A DNA stretch of 64,000 nt, taken from NCBI RefSeq assembly GCF_035222485.1, contig NC_085925.1, forward strand, positions 3,968,001 through 4,032,000, given 5' to 3'. A program made the position numbers and the translations under genes. The DNA is from Podospora pseudoanserina (taxonomy: Eukaryota; Ascomycota; Sordariomycetes; Sordariales; Podosporaceae). Of the stretch, positions 1-9,897 are shown piece by piece (the stretch's first letter is position 1; every line of letters starts with the position of its first letter). The notes under the pieces were generated by a model that ran no database searches, was not told where the DNA came from, and was given only the letters and a program-made list of their open reading frames with translations.

Positions 1-180
1 GCCGGACAACCATCCATACTTCCTGACCTGCTCGTTCTCAAGCAAAGCCGTGTAGTAAACCGAGCCCAGCTTGTGAATCCATCTGGGCAACACGGCCATA
101 TTGTGGTCCCAGTTCTTGCGCTCACCACAGAGGATGCCCTCCAGTGCGATCTGGACGGAATGAGTGTTAATGGTTGGCAT
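1..180 (-). CDS. Hypothetical protein, N-terminal fragment cut by the window edge
   Basis: An open frame on the minus strand starts at an ATG (180-178) and runs off the left edge without a stop, giving about 60 residues beginning MPTINTHSVQIALEGILCGE and rich in W, H and K. The leading segment is amphipathic with no clear signal peptide. I do not recognise the family. The start is the first ATG after untranslated-looking sequence, and the codon use looks like real coding sequence. Its upstream region is 181-813. Only the N-terminus is visible, so no function is offered. Confidence 0.45.
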   Translation of the reverse strand, partial: MPTINTHSVQIALEGILCGERKNWDHNMAVLPRWIHKLGSVYYTALLENEQVRKYGWLSG

Positions 181-813
181 GGTTGCTTGTCTCTTGAGAT
201 GGCAAGTCTGCGATGTGTGGAGTGGTCGAGAGGAAGATGAGAGGCCGACTGAAAAGCCAACAGAGAAAGCTTTTATCCTGGTCTACTATGATATTCACTT
301 TGGTCCGTCTGTGTGGGAACAATCCGGTGAGTGTCTGGTGGGGCCGTGAGATGTTCCAGAATGCGAGTGAATACATGGGTGTAAACAGATGCTCCTACCT
401 ATTTAACTGCTTAAAAGTTGCTCCCTGTCACATCTTGGGATGAACCAGAGCAGCCTTTCCCTCTGCTCTTGATGCGGCTGACGGTGCACCCCAGGGCAGT
501 TGCGAGAAGCACACGGAAGACTGGCTGTCGTGATGAATCCGTGAACAAACTCTATCGGCTGCAGACTTATCACCAGCCAGAGAGCTCACAAGTCTTGATT
601 CGACTACAACAGGTATCGTACTGCGCATTGGGAATCGCTCAATTGGATCCTCCACACCGAAATGTCTTCCGCCTTAAGACTAGCCCTACACAGACTTGTT
701 CATTTCAACGCTTTCATCAGGCAACCTTCTGCGAGTGCTGCGCATGTGAAAAAAGACTTGAAATGTAACATCACCAAAAAGGTATGTTTCAAGGAAAAAG
801 AGAGAAAAATAAA
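181..813. other. Intergenic region
   Basis: Upstream region of the leftward partial gene and the side of the tRNA-Asn gene where its transcript ends. Only short overlapping frames without homologous-looking content are present. I see no further gene or repeat. Confidence 0.5.
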
Positions 814-887
814 CTCCTCCGGGAAGGCTCGAACTTCCAACCTCCTGATTAACAGTCAGACGCGCTAGCCAATTGCGCCACAGAGGA
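814..887 (-). tRNA. tRNA-Asn (GTT)
   Basis: Read on the minus strand, a full cloverleaf folds. The acceptor TCCTCTG pairs with CGGAGGA (one G-U pair), the anticodon stem TCTGA/TCAGG encloses the loop CTGTTAA with anticodon GTT at 853-851, and the T loop is TTCGAGC. No intron is present. It lies about 65 bp beyond the 3' end of the DUF3176 gene. Confidence 0.95.
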
Positions 888-953
888 TCTGTTGTGCGGG
901 CCTCGAACTAGTGGCTATGTGCCAAACCGTCTTGGCACCTTCAGCTGCCCTTT

Positions 954-3208
954 TCACCCTATAATGTTGACCCCCCGGACTTCACTCCTAGAAACAACCA
1001 CTTCATTCCCGTCGATCTTCACCCGAAGACTCTTTGCAGCCTTTTCCATCACCTCCCTGGGCCCGAGTCCGCCGCCAGCCTCACTTCGACACTGTTGACC
1101 AAGAGCGAGGAGAGGGGCAATGGCAGCGTCTTTGTAGTCAAAAAACATCTCACTATAGTCAGATCCTCCCTCGTGTCTGGCTGTCTTGCGCATTCTGACT
1201 TGTCCAATAATGGTGGCAACCAAGAAGATGGACGCGACGAGTAGCTCAACCGCCAAAAAGGTCAGCCACGGCCAGGTGATTTGAACATAGGATTCCTGCT
1301 TCCACGCCTGCCCTGTGACATTGAAAGCATCGCTGGACAGCTGGAGTTCTTGATCGGTCGTTCTAAGTCTGAGGGAGTGTCAGTCAAAGCAACATGCCCG
1401 GTCATGTGAAGAGAAACATACCGGTAAGAGATACTCGTGGCGATATTTTTGAAGAGATATTTCATGGTATCTATTCGCGCCGTCGTGTTGATGATGGTCG
1501 TCTCGGTGTACAAGACCATCTGCATGATGGTTTTGATAAAGTCACTTCTTGTTACAACCCCACGGCTGGGCGAGTCCCACGGCTCGTAGTATGTTTCGCG
1601 CCCAGATCCCATCATGTATGTCTTCATCTCGCCCGCGATGAACTCCATGGCACGGTAGTTGGCACTGAAGCTCCCCGACGGAATCGAAGAGTTGGGTGGG
1701 CTCTCGAGATGCAGCGTGATATTCCACTTGGACGACGGGCTATGACGGCATCCAGTGGGCACGCCTACTTTGGAGCTGCAGTTCATGTTGAGGAAGAAGT
1801 CAGAGTCCTCCGGTGTTGGCTGTGAAGTGGTAGCAATAAGCTGGTTGTCGTGTATACCATTTCGGACAGTGGTGTTGTAGGTTTGGACGCATAGGTGAAA
1901 CAGAAACTCGAGGGCTTCGTGTCGAAACTGGTGTGTTGCACTGGCAATGTTGGAGCCGTTGGACATATCTGTCAGCTGCCGCATGTTCTCGTCGTTCTGT
2001 GGGATAGGGACAGTGTAGAGCTCCACAAACGACGCTATCCGTGTCGCCATCAAAGTGGGATTGTCTGCAAACCCAACGGTCTGGTTGCCCACGAGCATAT
2101 CGGACACAGCAGCCATTCGACTTTGGTGAACCAGATCGACGTGCGTGCCGGGGAGAGAGGCGTTCCATATAGTGCGTCTGGGGTAAAAGGGATCGCCCAT
2201 CATAACCACAGACCCGTTGTTCTTGACAACAGCCTCCTCTCCAGGCTCCGGACCCGGCCAGCTTTGCACGACTATCGCTGAGGAAATGTCGACCATCTCC
2301 ACACAGACGCCCAAGGAGTGGAACACATCAAAGGTGCAATTGCCAGTCGGACAGGTCGCTCCAGTAGGTGCCATGCGTACTCTGCGGCTTTGCTTTCCGT
2401 CGGGAGTAATGGCTTCCAGCATTGCAGTGCGCGTCGCAAACGTGACTTCATCTCTGGGCGACATGACGGTGCGAACCGCTGGAACTTCTGCAAGCTCGGC
2501 TGCCACAACCTCCCGAACTGGGTAGCTGATGGCCAACTGTGTTATTGGAGATGTCACCACACTTATGATGGTAATGAAAGCCCCAATGACGACGATATGC
2601 TTCGTACGGATTCGAGTGAGCAAAACGATAGAGCCCCACGGTCCCCTGCTTGCTTGGTCGATGACGTGAAAGTCGTGCAGCGGTCTTTCGTCCAGGAACC
2701 AGGACCACTGAGCTTGGCTAATTGCTATTGATACTGGAACCATGAAGGCTGCTTTGGAAAGGGTGGTGAAGAAAGCAAGAAAGGTGTTGAGTGAGATTTT
2801 CAGTGGCCAATCTGGTAGTTTCTGGCGGTCGAACTTGAAGAGTGTGACGACTATGGTGATAAAGGCAAGTAGGCTGAGAAGAACGCATAGCATCTCCAGC
2901 ATCCATATCCTCCAGAGTGGTTTGGTCAAGGCACTACTCGCGGCTTCAGACCAGTGACTCGAGACCCGTACACCCTTCAGTTCCCGATTGGGGTCGTGGG
3001 TGAAGGCAGGTTGTGGCCCTTCTTGCCCTCGTTTGCTGCTCGCAGCGCTTGGACCTTCCAGAGTGTTAACCCATTGAGTCGTGCTGTCAAAGTCCCTTGT
3101 CGACGGGGCAGCATCATAATGTCCTGAAGGAACTCCAGTGTATAGATCTGCCACAGGCCCATAGCCGTGTCCATGATGGTAGATGTGGTTGGCGTTTAAA
3201 TGATCCAT
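954..3208 (-). CDS. DUF3176-family multi-pass membrane protein
   Basis: Two exons, 3208-1422 and 1368-954, encode 733 residues. The 53-nt intron (GTATGT, CTGAC branch, CAG) restores an open frame that supplies the last membrane segment. The N-terminal ~80 residues are polar. A cluster of membrane helices at about residues 100-235 carries the pattern of the fungal DUF3176 family (a W-R-I-W-M-L-E segment, then an S-Q-W-W-type loop and a P-I-T-Q-L-A end). A long N-glycosylation-rich domain with paired cysteines follows (about 240-640), then a single C-terminal helix around 'WPWLTFLAVELLVASIFLV' and a short cytosolic tail. The family has no established biochemical role. I infer a plasma-membrane protein with a large external domain. 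Start ATG at 3208. Confidence 0.88.
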
Positions 3209-3888
3209 TGCCTTTCGGCTGTCATCAACCCATGTAAGAGGCTGAGTCTTGAGTCAAGGGAAACAAGAATGTTTTGGTAATATACAACCAAAGATGCTGT
3301 GAATGGTTGGTTAGAAAGAGCGCAAAGTGGACGACGCCCTTTCAGTCACATGGAATAAATATATCCAGCATGGGCGCCTGGCATCTTAAGCTAGAATGTA
3401 CCAGTCCTGGCCATGAAAATGCAGTGCAAGCTGCCCGTTTAGTCTTGTCCAATGGGCGTCAGACCATCAACTGGCAAGGATATTGTTTGTGACTTACTTG
3501 CCTAGACCCGAGTACGGAGCCTTCCGTGTTGATGCAGTGGGTGAGTCAGGGTACGATGTCGATCGTCAATCATCGTTGGATTTGGTCCAATAGGTTCATA
3601 GATGTAGTGTAGCACTGCATGATTCTATTTCGGTGAGATCGCACAACATGGCGCCAATGCTTTACTTGAAACTCGAGTCCCTGAACCTGCAGCCTGGTTT
3701 GCGTGACCCTTATCCCACCAAAGCGAGTAGCACATAGAAGAGCATACAGTATCACCTCAGGCTGTGGATGAGGAAGACGTCAAAACGCATCCTACTTGAA
3801 GCGTTGCCACAAGAAAAGGGCAGAGATATGAAATAGGCTCGTTAGGATAAAAGACCTTTTCCCAAACATGTCTTGCTACAATCTCACC
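3209..3888. other. Intergenic region
   Basis: Promoter side of the DUF3176 gene and 3' side of the kinase-HET gene. No convincing open frame, tRNA or repeat seen. Confidence 0.5.
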
Positions 3889-6800
3889 TCATCCGACGGT
3901 CACTCTTTGAACCCCCTCTTCACCCAGAAACCCACCCGGCATATAGCCCACTCCAATTCGCTGATAGATCGTCTCATGGCCAACGCCCTCAGTAAGAGCC
4001 GTGATAATAAGCAAGTAATGCGTTCTGTGCTCCACAGGCACAACCTCCCCCTTTGCTATCCGTCTGGTCCCCACAACCACCGCTTTCCACCCTTCCCATC
4101 CCGTAACTCCTTGTGCATTCCCAGCGTCCAGAATAACATCAACACTCTCTCCCGGCTCGCCAACAGGCTCAAAAACAAATGGTCGTGCCATCGCTTTCAA
4201 CACGGCTGTCTCATTTGAGGGATCATTGCGACCCGAGCCGGGAGAACAAAACGGGTCAAGCACCGCATCATTCCTCCAGTCGACACCTCCAAGAGGTAAG
4301 TCCAGGTAGTCAATCGCATCATCATACGCCATCCAACTCCAGCTGGGCAAGCTCTTCCCTTCCTTTTGCTTGGCTTTCGAAAAGTCCACCCTGTTCAATG
4401 TCGATGCCTCGGCGCCACGTCTCCAGAGCAGTGATCGAGACAACAAGCTGCCGCCGTCATGGAAAATTCCATACCCGCCTTTGGCCTTCAGGTTGTTGAT
4501 CATTCGCTGCTCAAGTCCGGCTATGGCAACGGGGCGATCGGTGAGGCGGGTGAAGTTGAGGCGGGAATATTGTCGGTACAGGTCCTCGTAGAAGCGGATG
4601 CGCTCACCTCGGTCGAAACCTTTGTCGGAGAGGGAGCTTGATAGTTTCGATGGGAAGGACGGGTCGCCGAGAAAGGAGACAAGTTTACTGTGTTTTTTTG
4701 TCAGTATGACCGAGGACAAAATTCAAGTAGAGTTTGAGGCAGGGGCGGTGTAAACAACAGGCGAAGTGGGGCGCAAGAAAGGTTCAGAGGTTTAGGGGTA
4801 AAAACACCAGACATACTTGTCAATCTTGGTCAGGGTTTCGCATCTCACTCCGCAGCCGCACTCCCAGTAGGTTTGCCAGTCGGTAAAGTAGATTGTCCTT
4901 CGGGCCAAGGCGCGTTCTTGCAGGACCCAACCCCTCTTACTCAAGGGCCCATTCAGCACGTGCTCCGCAAAGTTGTCAATAAACCGGCAGACGTACAGAC
5001 TGCCCTTCTGGGTGGAACTACTGGACTCCCCACGTAGTTGAAGGAATTGCCTTTCCTTTCTGGTTCTGAGAAACCCATCCCTTTGCCCTCGTGCGCTACT
5101 TGCGGCAATGACACAGTAGGCTGCGCTGAAGACATCTTCCATTCTCTTGGCTTCCTTCTCAAAGTCGCCGTCGGGCCCTTGGATGATACATATGGAGTCT
5201 ATCCATAAATACCGAACACCTAGAGCACGAGTGGCGGCTATTGCGTCACGGAAGGTGTCAGGGAAGTTGGGGCTCCGCACAGGAATAGCTGCTTTGTGTT
5301 GAGCAAGGTTGTGAGGAAAAGTACAAAACGAATGGCCTTGGCCCCAAGGATGCGAGAGAGCAATGTATTTGACGGTCTCCGTAGTTGTTGTTTGGATGAG
5401 ACGCACGACGGGAGCGTCAGGGCTGCCAAGATCAATAAGTCTGGTGGGAGGTGGGTATTTCTTCACAGGATCGCATCCTCGGTGGTTCTCGTCACAGTCG
5501 TTGAGCCATTCTGTCAGAAAGGCAAAGTGGGTCGTCGAAGCAGGCGCTGGAAGGCTGGGAAACCCAATCTGAATGTGATTGGAGTTTGGCGCCATGAAAT
5601 CTTTTCCTCGTTAGTACCTAATACAGGTTGACCGGGGTATAGAATTGGCGAGCACTGACCAGGGCTTCGGCAGATTGACAAGACCGGAATGGGATTCTCG
5701 TTAAGCTTGAGCATTGACTGCTCGCGGTCGAAGCGGACTGTCTGTACCAGGCCCCGGTTGATATGGTGGCATGCCTCGTACCTCAACTTGCAGAAATCAC
5801 ACAGGGCACGCTTGACATCGAGCTCTGCCAGAGTGTCTGTAATGTGAAATTGAGGCACGCAGAGATCGTACGCGGCGCAGGTTCCACAGAGGCGAGCTTG
5901 CGCGGGTTTCACTGGGTAGATGTCTGGAACGCTCAGCGCTGAAACAAGCTGCCGGGCGAACTTGTTGTCGACGGGATACTCGGTTCTGTCAAGCTTTAGA
6001 TGATGTTAGACATCAGGATGACAAGAATATCAGGTGATACCAGCTGAAAGAGGATGTTTACCTACCTTTGACTTTTTTTTCTCTGGTTAACTTATCGCCG
6101 CAGGGATTTCAATCTCAGAAGTCACTTACGGCCTAAGATGGTTAGCCTTCAACATTCCGCAGATGGGGAAGATTCCTTACGTTCTGCTTATCAAGTGTCA
6201 GTGCCGGAATCATCTCTACCACATCTAAGGATCGTAGAATGCACTTACACGCTACAAGGCTACCTGTCAGCCATGCGAGTCTACAATGTATTAACCGCTC
6301 AGGGAATAGCATTAACACTTACGTACTAAAACACAACTGTCAGAATCTCTGTCTTTTAACTCATTTCAGCGGAATTTACTGGTTCTTACCTCCTATATCC
6401 GCGCCGCGGGCATTCGGTTAGCTGTGCCCTTCAAAGTATTGTCCTGTCCTAGGTGGGTTTGTGGGGAGTCATACATCCTGAGATATCTTAGCATAAACCA
6501 AAGCGTCGTTAGACCGGTAATCATACTCGTCTTGTTTTTGCTTCAACAACTGTAATCACAGGTACCATCAAGCTTGGCTGATCCTCGAATCCGACATCAG
6601 GAATTATACCACCGCCATTCTCTCCAAGGGGCCTCAAAGGGGGCCTAGGTCGGAGGGGCCGGTTTCCTCCTACCGCTGAGTTTGGCGAAAGGTAGGAAGA
6701 CTCTGGTGCTCTGTCGACCTTCAAGTCTTTGATGTGCTCGCGGCTGGCGCCCGTGAACCAGTATGACTCGTCGGTTTTGCCTCGAGCCACGATATCATCT

Positions 6801-8450
6801 AGACGCTCCATGAGTTCTTGAGAGTATGCGCGAGAGCCGTCGGTGGACCTTGGGGGGGCTGAACTGCTGACGGGTGTGGCTGGAGGGTCCAGTTCCACGA
6901 CGAGAAGTTTGGTCTTGACGATGGTGAGAAGCTCCTTCAGTGCAGTCTCTGCCTTGCATTCTGGATCGTAATACAGAGCTCTGATTGTCGCCTGGACATG
7001 GGGATGCACGAATGCCTCGTCTTTATCTTTGTCGACCTTGAACCAGTGGCTTCTATGCCTTCCCTCGTCGATGATCTGGCTGTTGAACCTTTCCAGATGA
7101 TCGGTGCCATACAGCAGCCAGATCATCATCTCCAAAATCACGCATCCGAAAGACCACATGTCGTATCGTCGGGAACGGCCAAGCTCGGACTTCAAGGCCA
7201 CCTCGGGAGGTTCGTAGCGGGTTGTCGTGTATTGAGTTGATGTGTTGTGTCGCAGTTGGGTAGCAATGTTGTGATGTTTTGCAAGTCCCATGTCGGAAAT
7301 CTTGAGAATAGGAAAGCCGAACTGGCCGTCTCGAGGTGGTAGGCCGACCACACACAGGATGTTTTCGGGCTTCAAGTCTCCATGCCGGTATGAGCCTCCT
7401 CCGTAGCGGTAATTGTGCAGCTTGTCGAGCGCATCCGCCATTCCTTGGATCTGCATGATGACGGCTCGGACAAGCTCTCTTGTCACGACTGGACGCTTGT
7501 GTTCAGGCATTTCCCAAAACTTTCTCAGGCTTCCCTCCTCTGCCCAGCGAAACAGCAAATATCGGTCACTGCCACGCTTGATGGCGGCGATAAACTCGAT
7601 GATATTCTGATGTTTGAGGTTGCGCATTTCAATGTGAGCCTTGACTTCGCGTACCCATTCATCTCGAAGTTGATCCAGTTCGTTTTCATCCGTGGTGTCG
7701 CGATAAACCGGCCTGATGACCTTGATGGCAACATCGGCTCGTTTGCCATCATACTATGTGAGCGTGAAGATCAGCACCTAATACATGCGAGAGACCTGTT
7801 CTGAGGAAAAGCAAACAAACCTTCATGATGGGATTCAGATGGTGCTCTTCGTGGATCTTGACCTGGAAAACTTCGCCGAAAGCACCTGATTCGCCCGCTC
7901 TTGACTTTTCAGTAATGGGAAGAATACAGTCCGGATCAAGATCCAGCTCGGGGTTGCTCTCTGAGATGATTGGTACGAGAACCGTCCATTGGTTTCGACG
8001 AAAACTGCGCCTGGACACCTCAGTCCATGGTTCCAGAAATTCACCAGCTTCGTCAACGAATGCGCTGTCAGGAAGAGGTAGGGAGTTGTCGTTCACAGAT
8101 TTTGTCTCGAATTGTATCATGGCTGTTGCTAGCTCCTGGTCTTTGTCGGTAAGTCCGGCCAGCAGTGACGTGATAAAAAGTTTGGGGGCACTTTTCATCA
8201 CAAAGTTGACAACCTCTTCTTCCAACTCCGGGTCATCGGACAGGTGCAGTTCCCGACGAACAGCAGCTGGGGTGAGAAGAGTCTCGATGCAAGTATTGGG
8301 TAGGAATTCTCGAATGTGTTCATCGAAAACACTCTTCTGTAAGTTGCCCAGAATGTCTGAGCCAAGAGAGGACTTTTTACTCTTCTTGGCCAGAAAAGAT
8401 GCCTTTCGGTCTTCTTTCGAGATGAACTTTGGTTCCTCTTGGAGCGGCAT
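3889..8450 (-). CDS. Predicted protein kinase-HET domain fusion with a micro-exon array
   Basis: Exon 1 (8450-7821) carries the glycine-rich loop (SGAFGEVF, about residue 187). After a 67-nt phase-0 intron, exon 2 (7753-6527) has VAIK (Lys221), HGDLKPEN (about 334), DMG in place of DFG (about 364), and the EPPE and DMWSFG motifs. Exon 2 ends in ...KTRR at a GTATGA donor. Six 3-nt exons follow (separate entry), then HET exons 5993-5660, 5546-4817 and 4687-3889. The HET region has YIALSHPWG (about 796) and RYLWIDSICI (about 850), the hallmarks of fungal heterokaryon-incompatibility domains. The predicted protein is about 1245 residues. The HET exon lacks an in-frame ATG before the domain and phases close across all joins, which favours one transcript. 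The alternative is two genes, a kinase ending at TGA 6523-6521 and a HET gene with an unseen first exon. The splice at 5547-5659 is the least certain. Confidence 0.7.
5994..6526 (-). other. Tandem intron array separated by six 3-nt exons
   Basis: Intron units on the minus strand: 6526-6478, 6474-6393, 6389-6326, 6322-6252, 6248-6184 and 6180-6133, then a last intron opening at 6129. Each of the first six starts with GTATGA, GTAAGA, GTAAGT or GTAAGG, contains CTAAC or CTGAC, and ends in TAG or CAG. The intervening exons are GAT (6477-6475), GAG (6392-6390), TAC (6325-6323), CGT (6251-6249), AAC (6183-6181) and GCC (6132-6130). All are phase 0 and would encode D, E, Y, R, N and A. The units share no obvious sequence beyond splice signals. 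The last intron most simply ends at an AAG at 5994. A TAG directly followed by GTAAAC at 6064-6056 may be a zero-length (recursive) step. A rival model uses a 17-nt exon (6082-6066) and a CAG at 5988-5986, and it is also in frame. Confidence 0.65.
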
Positions 8451-9897
8451 CTTGCATGATGAGACTGTTTGAGATGGAAATGATCTTGTGCGGTAAATGA
8501 CAATGTGTCAGCTCAATGGAAGATGAAAAAAATAATAACGAGGGTAGGTACTCTAAGACACTTTTACGACCTTGACTGGCGTCAGTTAGGGGGCACTGAA
8601 CTTGTACTAGCTTCCCGCAGCCTGGTCCATCCTCATGCCATTTCTTGGCTTCGACCCCCTCATCAGGCACACCACCCTGACTGAACTGGATGATGCGCCA
8701 CCATTGATAAGATACCCCAATATTTCCAGGGCGACACGGGCTTGTCATCACAATGGCACTGCGCATGCGGCACGTATCACTATCCTTCGCAAAACAGGGC
8801 GTGAACATGACAGCCTCGTCCTACATCATTGCCACTTGGGTGCCCGTCATGACCGTTGCCCGAGTTTAGATCCCTTTGCACTGTGCGATTTCGTCCAGAG
8901 AAAGCTGCCTGGGGGTGCGGATGTTGTAGGAGCTTCTGATCATCTACCAAGGTGTCAGCTCTGGCATACCTTTTATCTTCCTTTTTTGGATGGATTTAAG
9001 AGCCTGCCCACCGATATCTCATAGCGACCAAGTCCAAACTGGGAGCGTAACAGGCCTATCAGCTTGAGAGGGTCTATGGCCCTCGCTGGAAGGTTTTGTG
9101 TGGATTCGAGCTGAAGTTTGTCCTCCATCATTTCCGTGGACAGTTCCAATCTTGTGAGTGGTGGAAGTAGGTAACAGTGAACTCGAATGCAGGCCGTTCT
9201 ATGGGTGGTTCAAGTTGTCGGCATCTTGAAGAGATCCAGGCCGTCCTCATCCACGATCGACTGGAAGAAATGGGCAGACAAGTCTTATATCGTTGCAAAC
9301 AACATTTGTGCCTCACTTTCGGTGGACGTGCCATTCGCCAGATTTGGGCCTAGGTCGTCGTCGCCCATGACCTGGCAACATGAATACTGTCAGACCTAGT
9401 GATGTTGCTCACCGAACTTGTTCAAGCGTCGCGCACGGCACACCCACCGACCACAACTCACACGGTGTGGCCTGTCTGCCCGGGCAAAGAGGGAGTGAGG
9501 CGCATTTCCATAGGCGCCCTACCTGCTTGCATGAGGCCCCCAATGCCATCTGGGCGCGTACCACATGCTGTGTAAGGAGGGCGAGGCATAGCAAGTACGT
9601 ACATTTCCCATCCCACCCGACTGGAGTTTCAGCCCCGGCTGTGTGGTGTCGAGTTTTCACCCCAGTTCAACCCATTCAACGCACATGATTGGTCTCTGCT
9701 GCACACCAATGAGCGACTCAAAATGCCTAGCAAATTTCAGGGGAATGGTTTTCACGAGGCTCTGTTGTGGGTTGGTCCTTACCTACCTTAGACAACAATG
9801 GAATTGAGCGTCAAAATGGACAGGAAATGTCTTGATATTCCCTCGATATCAAGTGCATTCCAACAATTACCGTGACAGGCGACTACGACTGCCCACC
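8451..9897. other. Divergent intergenic region between two kinase genes
   Basis: About 1.45 kb separates the start codons of the head-to-head kinase genes. It contains only short inconsistent frames. It probably holds both promoters and long 5' leaders. No repeat or terminal inverted repeats were recognised. Confidence 0.5.

Noticed and set aside
418-768. 116-residue frame near the left edge
   Set aside because: Begins at a non-ATG or weak start, with mixed composition and no homologous-looking motif.
5514-5912. HET gene starting at 5912
   Set aside because: That codon is GTG and the frame is open further upstream without any ATG, so an upstream exon is required.
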